A stretch of DNA of 64,000 bases from Flavobacterium turcicum (lineage in GTDB: Bacteria; Bacteroidota; Bacteroidia; Flavobacteriales; Flavobacteriaceae): contig NZ_JAAOBY010000003.1 of NCBI RefSeq assembly GCF_011365745.1, positions 124,001 through 188,000 of the forward strand, read 5' to 3'. Below are positions 1 to 8,674 of this stretch, one piece after another (the first letter of the stretch is position 1; each line of letters starts with the position of its first letter). The notes under the pieces were generated by a model. That model was not told the DNA's origin. It ran no database searches and worked only from the letters and a program-made list of their open reading frames with translations. The translations under genes and the position numbers were made by a program.

Positions 1-3000
1 GTTTGAGCATACAAGCTGATCATCTGCACCATCTGAATTTAGGTCGATTGGTGGTAGCGGATTTACAACAAAACGCAATACAGTAGTGGCTGTACAAGTC
101 GTGTTTTGATTGTTAGAAACTACTACTGTGATTTCTTGTGATTTTGTAATAAAAGGATTCGGCAATGGACTAGTTAATGCTACTCCATTTTGATCTAGAT
201 AGGTTAACGTTATATCTGTTTGATTTCCTCTAATGATTTGATCAATCCCACTTGTGTTAAATGCAAACTGCCCGTCTTGCAACAATGGGTTTACTTCGTC
301 ATCACATGCTGTTGTTACTGCAGATGGCACGGTAAAAGCTTGTGGAAGTTTGTCAACTACAAAAGAAATTGTAGTTTCATCTTCACATTTAGTAGCTGTA
401 TTGTTGGTAACAACTGCGCGAATGGTTTGTGTTGGAGTTCTAAATGTTGCCGGAAAAGGGCTAGGTAATGTATTACCATTTGCATCAAAATACGAAACCG
501 TTACATTGGTTTGGCCTTGTAAAAGATCAGTTTCTAACGTAGAGGTGTCAAAAACTAAAAAGCCATCTTGGTCGTCGTCACAAGCTCTAATCATGTTATT
601 TGTTCCAACAGCATTTAGAGTTGGTAGCGCTTCTACAACTAAGTTAAAAGTCGTAAAACCATAACAGTCATTCGCAATTGTGCTGTCAACTCGTGCCCAG
701 ATAGTTTGATTATTTGGATAACCACTATTTCTATAATTTGAAATTGAAGCAGCAGGAATTTCTAATGAATTTCCGTTTGTGTCAGTTTCTGCAAAAAAAT
801 CGGCTTCGTTTTTATAGTATTTTATAGTGTAATTGCCTCCAGGTGGCAGTACGTTTACAATTTTTGCTGTAGCAGAACTAAAGTTAAATGTTGCAATTCC
901 ATCTTTATCGTTGTTGGTGGCATCAACATAATCATCACATTGGACAAAATCGTCGATTTTAAATGAACTCGGAATTTGTGTTACCGAAACTTCTAAAGTC
1001 ATTGTTGAAACTCTAAAGCAACCGTTTGCATTTTCTATTCTTGCGTAAACTGTTGTGTTTGTTGTAGTATAAGCAATTGGATTTGTAATTAAAAAGGTAT
1101 TGTTTTTAGATGCTGCTGCTGTTGCATTTGTGTAATAAGTAAAAACCTCATTTGCAGCATTAGTTGAAATTTGATTGTTTTTTTGTGTTAAGTTAAACGT
1201 TGAGCTGCCATCGGTATCGTCATCACATTGCACTAATGTGATTGCATTTGTGATTGTAGGTAAAGCATTTACAACTAAATTTGCAGTAGCAGAATACAAT
1301 CCACAAGAGTTTCCATTTCTGTTTAAAAACACTCTGTATTTATTGTTATTCATACTATTTGTTACATTGTTAATAGTAATCGTAGCGGTGTTTACACCAG
1401 AGTAAACAGCATTGTTTGTCAGTGTTGTCCAATTTACACCATCTATAGATTCTTCCCATTGATATGTAGAAATTGCAATTGCATCGATAGTAAAAGAAGC
1501 ATCTTGTTGGTCGCAAACAACAGTGTTTGATGGTTGAGTGTTAATAATAATTGGCGCAGCAATCAAATAGTTTGCATTTGGAGATGTATATCCAGTTCCG
1601 CTTGTAACTATACCATTTGGGTCTACCAAAATAGGCGTACCACCAAGTAAACCGTCATTATTTGAATCAATGAAGCCTGCTTCAATGACATCGGTACATA
1701 AATCTTTATCGCTATCTAAATCTCTGAAATTGCGAACACCATCAGCATCTAGGTCGTTTCCAGTTTCTACAGCATCAAGAATTCCGTCATTATCACTGTC
1801 TAAATCTAAATAATCAGGAATACTATCTTGATCCTTATCAAAAGGAGTAAAACCTGGTTCAAAAGCATTATCTAAACCATTTTTATTGATATCAGTATTG
1901 GCAATAGGTTTGAAAGTATTGTTTTGTGCCTCGATTACATCTGAAATACCATCGTTGTCGCTATCAACATCCAATTGATCCGCTGTACCATCGCCATCTG
2001 AATCTTTTGGAACACAAACGGCAAATAATTCAAATGTAGATTTATTGATATTACTATCTGATAAATTCTTGTGGGTGAATTTGATTGAATTGGCTAAGTT
2101 AGTTAAAAACTGAAAAGTACCAGTACCTGCTGCTAAAGGTGTATTGCTCTTTACACGAAATCGAATTTCGAAAGACGAAAATTCAGCGACACCACTTTCA
2201 TAAATACCATCATAGTTCGTGTCAATCAAAAGTTGATCTGTAGGGTTTAAAACTGTAATGTTTTTATTTACTTCTGAGTTAATTATGTATTCCGCATCGG
2301 CGTTCATTAAATCAGAACTATTTGCCGTTTTTACATACCTAATACCAACTGTCATTGGTTTATTAAAGTTAGTAATATAGGTTACAAAATTTCCTTTTCC
2401 AGCAGGTACCTCAGAGACAAAACTTCCATCATTTTTTCCTGAAAGTGGCGTTAAACTTGAAGTTGATGATGTGTTAGTAGACGCTGTAAAAGAGTTGGAG
2501 TAATTGCCAATAGCTATAGATCCACTTAATGGATTGCTAGTATCAATACTAATGTTTCCGTAGGACTCCGTACAATTTGTAATGCCGTCTTGATCGTTGT
2601 CAATATCAATATTGTCGTTTGTACCATCATTGTCCATGTCAGTGGTACATGCGCTAACTGGTATTAAATCAGATAAAACAGGTGGTGATGAGCAACCTGA
2701 AATACTACCTTTTACTTGGTAATAACCGGGTTGGGTTGGCCTATAGAAATTGAAATTTGAATTTGGAATTGGCGTATTATTGAAAAACCATTCAAATGAA
2801 TCATAAGAGGAAAGCGAACTCACACGGAGTGTTACGTTTGGTATACAACTGGAGCCAGTCGCAGTAATTCCCTCACTAATAACTTCGGGTTTAATATCAA
2901 AGCCTGAGTAGTAACCTCCGTAAGTAGCCGCACTGTTAGAACCAAAGTACGAAACATATACTTGTTTTGTCGAAAAAACGCCTATGTTGCCCGTTAATCC

Positions 3001-4260
3001 AAACAAGGAATACGTTTCGAAGCCAGGATTACCAACCACGTCTCGGGGTGAAACGCCAATTGGCTGACGAATTCCATTGATCGCAATTTCAATAGTTGCT
3101 CCTTTTTCAGTTACAATGTTTAGCCCACTATTTGTAGTGAATGTTCTTGATCCAATCTCTTCAATTAATGGAATATTATCTACAATATTGGGAGTAGAAC
3201 AATTTATAGCTGGTACAAAGAAAAGCTCTTGATTAGCTTGTGTTGAGCCACCTACGCTTTGGTATGCAAAAACTTTTTTGGTAGCTCGAACATATAAACT
3301 ACCATTGGCAGAATAGTTTGTACCATCAAGAATAACATATTGACCAGCATTTAATGGTGTGGTATTAAAAGGAGTGGTACTATCGTTTAAATATATATCT
3401 GTGTTATTTTCATGTATAACCAAAAGTGGGCGCTCTGTAACATTCAGCCCAGGACCACGAACAAAAATATATTGTTGTCCTACTATAGATGCTGGCACAA
3501 TCTGATCAAAACCTAAATCTAGGTTTCCATTTACCTCTCCATTAGTTCCTCCAAAAGATCCGCAGTTCATTACTATGGGTTTGTCTGCCTTAACTAAGGC
3601 ACCTATTAGACCATCTTTGTTGGCTAAACTAGTGTCTTCGGTTGCTATGATATAACTTTGACCTCTATTTAGGGTTACACTAGGCGGTGTGCTGCCTACG
3701 GTTGGATTTCCTACTAAAGTTACCCCTTCTTTAATATCATCGAATTCTACTACAGTATTGTTCTCTGTAGCTAATACAGATATAAAAGTGTAGCGGAAAG
3801 CTGCATTATTGGTTGTTCTAGTATTAACATATGCACCAACTCTAAATTCTTGTCCAATAGCAGAAAGTCCTTTAGATACGAGTGAACCCGCTTGATTATT
3901 TCCGCCTGCTAATACTCTTGCCGCAACATAAATCAAACTTTCGGCCTCAATAATAAAACCCTTATTTGATAGTGGCATATTGAGTAAACTTGGGCTGGCA
4001 TGTAGCTGGGTATCCGTACCAAACCCCACATTATAAGCAATTGGAGCATTTTTAGATACGGTGATTTCAGTAGTACCAGCGCCAATAGCGTTAATTTTTA
4101 CTTTAACGGGAGTTGTACTTGGTGTAGAGATATATAGAAACTGATCTTGAGCAGCAATTAAATCTGAGCCTGACAAGGGCGGTATGTAATGTGTTTTACT
4201 AAATTGTGCAAATGTAGCAACCGAAAGTAACAGAAAGAGAGCGAGTAATGTTTTTTTCAT
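1..4260 (-). CDS. Large secreted adhesin-like protein, IgGFc-binding-like N-terminus (3' end outside window)
   Basis: An uninterrupted frame of 1420 codons runs from the ATG at 4260 down to base 1 without a stop. Residues 1-19 form a Sec signal peptide ending at FAQ. Residues about 20-430 resemble the IgGFc-binding N-terminal domain of Bacteroidota surface proteins (SKTHYIPPL start, then beta-rich repeats). Acidic DxDxDG-type calcium-binding repeats lie near 539-563 and 750-870, with an Ig-like segment near 900-1000. From about residue 1010 modules of roughly 100 residues begin with QCDDD/ACDDE and repeat to the window edge. This composition is typical of type IX secretion substrates with a C-terminal sorting domain, but that end is not visible. 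The next gene starts its stop codon 24 bases away and encodes a related secreted protein, so co-transcription is likely. Role in adhesion or gliding is inference. Confidence 0.85.
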   Translation of the reverse strand, partial: MKKTLLALFLLLSVATFAQFSKTHYIPPLSGSDLIAAQDQFLYISTPSTTPVKVKINAIGAGTTEITVSKNAPIAYNVGFGTDTQLHASPSLLNMPLSNKGFIIEAESLIYVAARVLAGGNNQAGSLVSKGLSAIGQEFRVGAYVNTRTTNNAAFRYTFISVLATENNTVVEFDDIKEGVTLVGNPTVGSTPPSVTLNRGQSYIIATEDTSLANKDGLIGALVKADKPIVMNCGSFGGTNGEVNGNLDLGFDQIVPASIVGQQYIFVRGPGLNVTERPLLVIHENNTDIYLNDSTTPFNTTPLNAGQYVILDGTNYSANGSLYVRATKKVFAYQSVGGSTQANQELFFVPAINCSTPNIVDNIPLIEEIGSRTFTTNSGLNIVTEKGATIEIAINGIRQPIGVSPRDVVGNPGFETYSLFGLTGNIGVFSTKQVYVSYFGSNSAATYGGYYSGFDIKPEVISEGITATGSSCIPNVTLRVSSLSSYDSFEWFFNNTPIPNSNFNFYRPTQPGYYQVKGSISGCSSPPVLSDLIPVSACTTDMDNDGTNDNIDIDNDQDGITNCTESYGNISIDTSNPLSGSIAIGNYSNSFTASTNTSSTSSLTPLSGKNDGSFVSEVPAGKGNFVTYITNFNKPMTVGIRYVKTANSSDLMNADAEYIINSEVNKNITVLNPTDQLLIDTNYDGIYESGVAEFSSFEIRFRVKSNTPLAAGTGTFQFLTNLANSIKFTHKNLSDSNINKSTFELFAVCVPKDSDGDGTADQLDVDSDNDGISDVIEAQNNTFKPIANTDINKNGLDNAFEPGFTPFDKDQDSIPDYLDLDSDNDGILDAVETGNDLDADGVRNFRDLDSDKDLCTDVIEAGFIDSNNDGLLGGTPILVDPNGIVTSGTGYTSPNANYLIAAPIIINTQPSNTVVCDQQDASFTIDAIAISTYQWEESIDGVNWTTLTNNAVYSGVNTATITINNVTNSMNNNKYRVFLNRNGNSCGLYSATANLVVNALPTITNAITLVQCDDDTDGSSTFNLTQKNNQISTNAANEVFTYYTNATAAASKNNTFLITNPIAYTTTNTTVYARIENANGCFRVSTMTLEVSVTQIPSSFKIDDFVQCDDYVDATNNDKDGIATFNFSSATAKIVNVLPPGGNYTIKYYKNEADFFAETDTNGNSLEIPAASISNYRNSGYPNNQTIWARVDSTIANDCYGFTTFNLVVEALPTLNAVGTNNMIRACDDDQDGFLVFDTSTLETDLLQGQTNVTVSYFDANGNTLPSPFPATFRTPTQTIRAVVTNNTATKCEDETTISFVVDKLPQAFTVPSAVTTACDDEVNPLLQDGQFAFNTSGIDQIIRGNQTDITLTYLDQNGVALTSPLPNPFITKSQEITVVVSNNQNTTCTATTVLRFVVNPLPPIDLNSDGADDQLVCSN

Positions 4261-4284
4261 GCGCTAAAAATAGCAAATAAAAAT

Positions 4285-6390
4285 TTATCTTTTCAAAGAA
4301 AAATGCCCTTTTATGATGTTGTCTTGATCTAAAACCAATCGAAACCAGTAATCAGTTGCTGGTAAAAGTTGGCCATTATAAATTCCGTTCCAAGTAGCAT
4401 TAATCCCTGAAACTTCGCGGAGTAATTTTCCGTAGCGATCAAAAATTGAAAGATTAGCTTTTGGGTATAAATCAAGGTTTTTAATGAACCAAGTATCATT
4501 AAAACCATCACCGTTTGGAGTGAAAAATTTGGGATAATCTAATACTAAAAATTGACGCGAATCGATCGTACAATTTTCTATATCTCGAACATAGGCAACG
4601 TACTTACCAGCTGACAAACTTGAAAAAGTGGAGCTACTTTGAAAAGCTATGCCGTCAATAGAATACTCATAATTACCCGTTGGGATGGTGTTGATTATAG
4701 CAGTGTTGTTATTAGAAAAATCACTAACCATGATAGTTTCTATTAGATTAATAGATGCATTTGTGTACGGCTGAATTGCAACCGCAATTTGGTAAATGCC
4801 CGAACAATTAGCATTGTTTTCTACACGAACATAAAGAATTTGCGGATTAGTGGTTGTGGTGAAATTATTGTTGAGCTGATTACGTTTCATAGCAGCATCT
4901 TCTTGATTGTAATAATATGTTAGTTTGCTTGTCGCAACTACCGTACTAGGAGAAATTTTTGGACTCAATACTTTTTCGGGATCAAAAGTCATAATACTAT
5001 CTTGAATCGCATCATTATCGCACAAGATTATGGTTGGCAAGTTTGAGTCTAGTGCTAAAACAGTGAGTTGCACTGCAGCATAGTCCTGGCAACTACCTTG
5101 TGGGCTTGAAATACGAGCATGAATTGTTGTTGTTGAGGAGTAATAATTTTTTAGATTAGTTATAGGATTTCGCTTTTGTTGATAATCAGCAAAGGTTTCA
5201 TAAAAGGTCATGATACTACTTTCTGAAATTCTTAAATCATTAGTAGCGCTTGATAAATCAAAAAATGCTTGATTGCCACTATCTCCGCATTGCATTAGCG
5301 TGGTGCGTAGTGCTGGTTTATAGCTGATTTTTGTATTGCCTGTTGCTACACAAGCAGTAATTCCAGAGCCGTTGAGCGTTACTTTTGCAGTATATTCTCC
5401 CGCATCAGTGGCCTGGAAAGTTGGGTTGTTGGCACCTGCAATAGGTACAGTTGTTCCATCTTTAAACCATTGGTATTGATATCTTAAATCGCTAAATCCT
5501 GTATCTAAAACTATTGATTCCCCGTTACAAACAGTTTGTTCAGGTCCTAAATCGATTTGCGGTTGAAAACTTCCCGCCTCTATAAACACTGCCGAATCGA
5601 ATAATTCATTTGAATCATCGGCTATCACAAGTTTTATGTGATAATTTCTTCCTGCAACTACTGTTGTTTTTGCATTTAAAATAGCGGTTTGGGCACTGTA
5701 ATTAATCGGGCTTGAGGTAGTGTTAAAACCGGCAAAAAACTGCTGATTCATTGCCTCGCAACTCGGTTTAGATATGATTCCATTGTTAAAAGCGGGAGTA
5801 AAAGGTCTGATATTGGTTGATGAAACTGGAATAGTTGTATTTGGAATGGTGGCAATATTTCGGTAAGGCTCCGTGCTACCTACTTCTTTGATTAAAAAAG
5901 CAAAACCATCTGAAAATTCACAAGGAAAATACAATTGATATTCGTTTGAAGCAAACAAATAATTAAAGCTAATGGTATTGGTTAAGGCGGTAAAATCGAA
6001 TTCGAGCACTGTGGCATTTATGGTATTGTTCCTGCCTAAAGCTATTTGTAAATCTCGGTCACCTAACCATCGTAAATCTCCTTCACCTTCACTATTGGTG
6101 TAAGGGCCAGCCGCATTTTGACTGCTTGATGTGCTTAGAATTACTCCTTCTTTGAACGGAAAGTTACTCCCATTGGCATTAAAATAGGCATAACTTTTTT
6201 TGCTTCCTGAAAAATCATCACCCGTAGCATTAGCATTTTGAGTTGCAATGCACGAACTGTTTGTGAGTACATTTTGAACTAATTGGTTGGCTGTAAAAGT
6301 GTCATCAACACGAATTGCTTGTGCCTTCGAAAACCAACTAGCACAAGCAATTAATGTATATAATGTAAATTTGAAAACCGGATTTTTCAT
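4285..6390 (-). CDS. Secreted choice-of-anchor L protein with type B T9SS sorting domain
   Basis: 701 residues. A signal peptide (ending near SKAQA, residue 25) is followed by a choice-of-anchor L domain at about 35-272 (TANQLVQNVL start, GVILSTS, FLFASNEYQLYFP-like core). An Ig/PKD-like domain lies at about 276-355 and two CDD-type modules (QCGDSGNQ, LCDNDAIQ) at about 360-560. Residues 619-701 are the gliding-motility/type B sorting domain, recognised by FTPNGDGFNDTW and the IFDRYGKLL strand. Such proteins are exported by Sec and then through the outer membrane by the type IX system; surface anchoring or release is family knowledge. The giant adhesin gene lies 24 bases downstream and shares the CDD modules, so the two probably work as a pair. 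The binding target is unknown. Confidence 0.88.
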   Translation of the reverse strand: MKNPVFKFTLYTLIACASWFSKAQAIRVDDTFTANQLVQNVLTNSSCIATQNANATGDDFSGSKKSYAYFNANGSNFPFKEGVILSTSSSQNAAGPYTNSEGEGDLRWLGDRDLQIALGRNNTINATVLEFDFTALTNTISFNYLFASNEYQLYFPCEFSDGFAFLIKEVGSTEPYRNIATIPNTTIPVSSTNIRPFTPAFNNGIISKPSCEAMNQQFFAGFNTTSSPINYSAQTAILNAKTTVVAGRNYHIKLVIADDSNELFDSAVFIEAGSFQPQIDLGPEQTVCNGESIVLDTGFSDLRYQYQWFKDGTTVPIAGANNPTFQATDAGEYTAKVTLNGSGITACVATGNTKISYKPALRTTLMQCGDSGNQAFFDLSSATNDLRISESSIMTFYETFADYQQKRNPITNLKNYYSSTTTIHARISSPQGSCQDYAAVQLTVLALDSNLPTIILCDNDAIQDSIMTFDPEKVLSPKISPSTVVATSKLTYYYNQEDAAMKRNQLNNNFTTTTNPQILYVRVENNANCSGIYQIAVAIQPYTNASINLIETIMVSDFSNNNTAIINTIPTGNYEYSIDGIAFQSSSTFSSLSAGKYVAYVRDIENCTIDSRQFLVLDYPKFFTPNGDGFNDTWFIKNLDLYPKANLSIFDRYGKLLREVSGINATWNGIYNGQLLPATDYWFRLVLDQDNIIKGHFSLKR

Positions 6391-6402
6391 CCCGTAAAGG
6401 TA

Positions 6403-7239
6403 CTACAAATCTCTTTTTTCTAACAATCGATAAGAAGAGTATATAAAAATCAGAGTCCAAGCCAATACTATTACTATTGCGCTTGGTTCAACAGCATAAC
6501 TATTAGTGTTTTCAACTCCTATTTGATTACCTAAATTTTTAACAACCGATAATCGTGTAAAAGGCATAACAATCAGATTAGACATTGATTGTAAGGGTAA
6601 AAATTGCGTAATTTTTGCAGCGGTATCGCTTTGAGGGAAAATTTTAAAGGTTAAAATACCGATGATAACACCTTCAATAATATTCCAAACAAACAAAAAA
6701 CCAAGCGCAAAAGCAGAGCGTTTTACTAAGATTCCAAGGAATAAACAGAAGGAGAAAAATCCAATTAATTTTACAAAATAAGCTAAAAGATACTCTAAAT
6801 CAGAGAATACAATTCCAAATTCAGTATAGGACGAAAAGCTAAATCCTAAAATTAATGAAAGTATAAAAATAAAAAGAGTTGATAAAGTGGCGAATAATAG
6901 CACCGTTAAAAACTTAGATTGAATGAATTCTTTTTTACTCATTCCGTCAATTAAATTTTGTTTCAGTGTACCATAGCTGTATTCGTTGGCCATCATTGAT
7001 ACGATTACTATCGCTAAGAATAATTTTAAAATCGCAGCTATATAAGTGTTAAAATGCCAAATAAAAGGAAAATTAAAAATGCCCATTTCGGCTAAATGGA
7101 ATTTGAAAATACCGATATCAAATTTGATAGAGGCAATAAGGGCTATAAAGGTGAGTAAGATAAAGTAAGTTAGGGTTAGTACTCTACTGGCTTTATTTTT
7201 CCATATTTTTTGTAGTTCGATAGTAAGAAGTCTCTTCAT
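6403..7239 (-). CDS. ABC-2 type transporter permease
   Basis: 278 residues with six predicted membrane segments (about 18-37, 58-84, 105-132, 148-168, 172-195 and 247-268). The pattern is that of ABC-2 permeases: a short basic N-terminus (MKRLLTIELQKIWKNKASR), then a cytoplasmic stretch with NEYSYGTLKQNLIDGMSK, the loop commonly seen in Bacteroidota permeases of this group. The ATPase gene ends 72 bases upstream on the same strand, so the two form one exporter. The substrate cannot be read from the sequence; lantibiotic-immunity-like and generic drug or lipid exporters share this arrangement. The two-gene exporter precedes the secreted protein gene by 12 bases, which may be read-through rather than a functional link. 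Confidence 0.82.
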   Translation of the reverse strand: MKRLLTIELQKIWKNKASRVLTLTYFILLTFIALIASIKFDIGIFKFHLAEMGIFNFPFIWHFNTYIAAILKLFLAIVIVSMMANEYSYGTLKQNLIDGMSKKEFIQSKFLTVLLFATLSTLFIFILSLILGFSFSSYTEFGIVFSDLEYLLAYFVKLIGFFSFCLFLGILVKRSAFALGFLFVWNIIEGVIIGILTFKIFPQSDTAAKITQFLPLQSMSNLIVMPFTRLSVVKNLGNQIGVENTNSYAVEPSAIVIVLAWTLIFIYSSYRLLEKRDL

Positions 7240-7311
7240 GGATTGTAGTTTTAATACGAAATTAATTGTTTGGCTCAGGCAGATGCTCCACCTTGATTTG
7301 GAAAAATGTTG

Positions 7312-8208
7312 TTATTTTTGACTAGTAAGCGTCAAAAATTGTTCTTCGAGACTGTTTTTTCTTTTTACCAAATGCTGTAATACAATTTGGCGTTCAAACA
7401 GAAATTGATTCAAATCTTTGGCTTCAAGTGGCTCTTTTAGATAAACCAAAACTTTTTCATTTTCAATATTACATTTTTGTACTGCGGGATGCTGTGCAAG
7501 TGCATTTTGCAATTGTTCGTTATTTGCTGCTTGCAGTTCAAAAAAGCCTTCGTTTGCAGCCATTCCATCTACTAAACCAGTGTATAAAATCACGCCCTTT
7601 CTTAACACAACGACATGTGTGCATACTTTTTCGACCTCGTCAAGTAGGTGTGAGGCAAGTAAAATTGTGGTTCCTTGCGCAGCAATTACTTTTATAATGT
7701 CTCGAATTTGATGTATTCCTTGAGGATCGAGACCGTTTGTAGGTTCGTCTAAAATTAAAATTTCGGGATCGTTCAATAAAGCCGAAGCTATTGCCAATCG
7801 CTGTTTCATCCCTAATGAAAAGGTGCTGAATTTACTATTTTTACGCTCTAGTAATCCAACAAGTTCCAGCTTTTCATGAACTTTGGCGTAGTTTATACCT
7901 TTAATTTTGCACACAAGTTCTAAGTTTTCTTGTGCTGTCATGTAGGGGTAAAAGTTAGGTCTTTCAATAATGGCACCTACTTTTTTTAAGGCATCATGCG
8001 TAGCCATGCTTCCACCAAACCAACTGTATTGGCCTGAAGTTTTGTTGACCACATTTAGTACAATACCTAGTGTTGTTGATTTTCCGCTTCCGTTCGGACC
8101 AAGAATTCCGTATACATTACCTTTTTGAATGGTAAAGGAAACATTGTTGAGTGCTTGAACGGAGCCGTAGCGCTTGTTGAGGTTTTCAATAGTAAGGATA
8201 GGTTTCAA
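7312..8208 (-). CDS. ABC transporter ATP-binding protein
   Basis: 298 residues, the ATPase partner of the permease that follows. Visible motifs: Walker A GPNGSGKST at 37-45, a degenerate signature SLGMKQ at 131-136 (in place of LSGGQ), Walker B ILILDEP at 150-156 with catalytic E155, the D-loop GLDP, and the switch histidine H186 in LLASH. The last 85 residues are an accessory domain outside the nucleotide-binding core, as in the CcmA/NatA-type exporters of the ABC-2 class. It hydrolyses ATP at the inner membrane to drive export. The substrate is unknown. It begins a two-gene operon; the receiver gene upstream ends about 64 bases away on the same strand. Confidence 0.9.
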   Translation of the reverse strand: MKPILTIENLNKRYGSVQALNNVSFTIQKGNVYGILGPNGSGKSTTLGIVLNVVNKTSGQYSWFGGSMATHDALKKVGAIIERPNFYPYMTAQENLELVCKIKGINYAKVHEKLELVGLLERKNSKFSTFSLGMKQRLAIASALLNDPEILILDEPTNGLDPQGIHQIRDIIKVIAAQGTTILLASHLLDEVEKVCTHVVVLRKGVILYTGLVDGMAANEGFFELQAANNEQLQNALAQHPAVQKCNIENEKVLVYLKEPLEAKDLNQFLFERQIVLQHLVKRKNSLEEQFLTLTSQK

Positions 8209-8272
8209 AGGTTTCGTTGTTTAGTTTTAAAGTAGGACGAAATAGTACCTTTTTTGTTACTAAATTGCAGCT

Positions 8273-8674
8273 TTAATTTGTTCCCTCTATAATTTGATGC
8301 ATGTATTGCAGTTTTTGAATGGTAATGGGTTTGTCGATATAGTATTTCACCACAGCATATTTTTTTGATTTTTCAATATCTGCAGGATCAATAGATGAGG
8401 TCATGATAAATACATGAATGTCTTTTAGAAAAGGTAGTAACATAAATTCATCTAAAAATTGCCAGCCATCCATTATAGGCATATTAAGGTCTAGTAAAAT
8501 AGCATCTGGGAGTTCTGATTGATTGCGTACATTTTCTCGCAATACATCAATAGCGCTCTGTGCGTTAGGAAATGATTCTATTTTTTCGCAAAAATTATTT
8601 TTGGTAATTAAAATGGTCATCAAACGAGCCGTTAACTTATCATCATCAATGATATAGGTCAATTTATTTTTCAT
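8273..8674 (-). CDS. Single-domain response regulator (CheY-like)
   Basis: 133 residues when started at the ATG at 8674; a longer in-frame version reaches 8734 but the extra 20 residues lie inside the kinase gene and lack homology. The receiver fold is complete: acidic cluster D10-D12, phospho-acceptor D62 in LLDLNMP, the MTSS threonine near 93 and the conserved lysine in IDKP. There is no output domain, so it must act by protein contact or pass phosphate on. Its start overlaps the stop of the upstream histidine kinase by 11 bases, which suggests translational coupling and makes that kinase its likely partner. The insertion of several residues before LLDLNMP is common in Bacteroidota receivers of the Rcp1-like group. 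Confidence 0.87.
   Translation of the reverse strand: MKNKLTYIIDDDKLTARLMTILITKNNFCEKIESFPNAQSAIDVLRENVRNQSELPDAILLDLNMPIMDGWQFLDEFMLLPFLKDIHVFIMTSSIDPADIEKSKKYAVVKYYIDKPITIQKLQYMHQIIEGTN

Noticed and set aside
220..1405. Three plus-strand ORFs (82, 136 and 76 codons) near the left edge
   Set aside because: They are antisense to the giant secreted protein, whose frame is open from 4260 to base 1 and shows a signal peptide and repeat modules.
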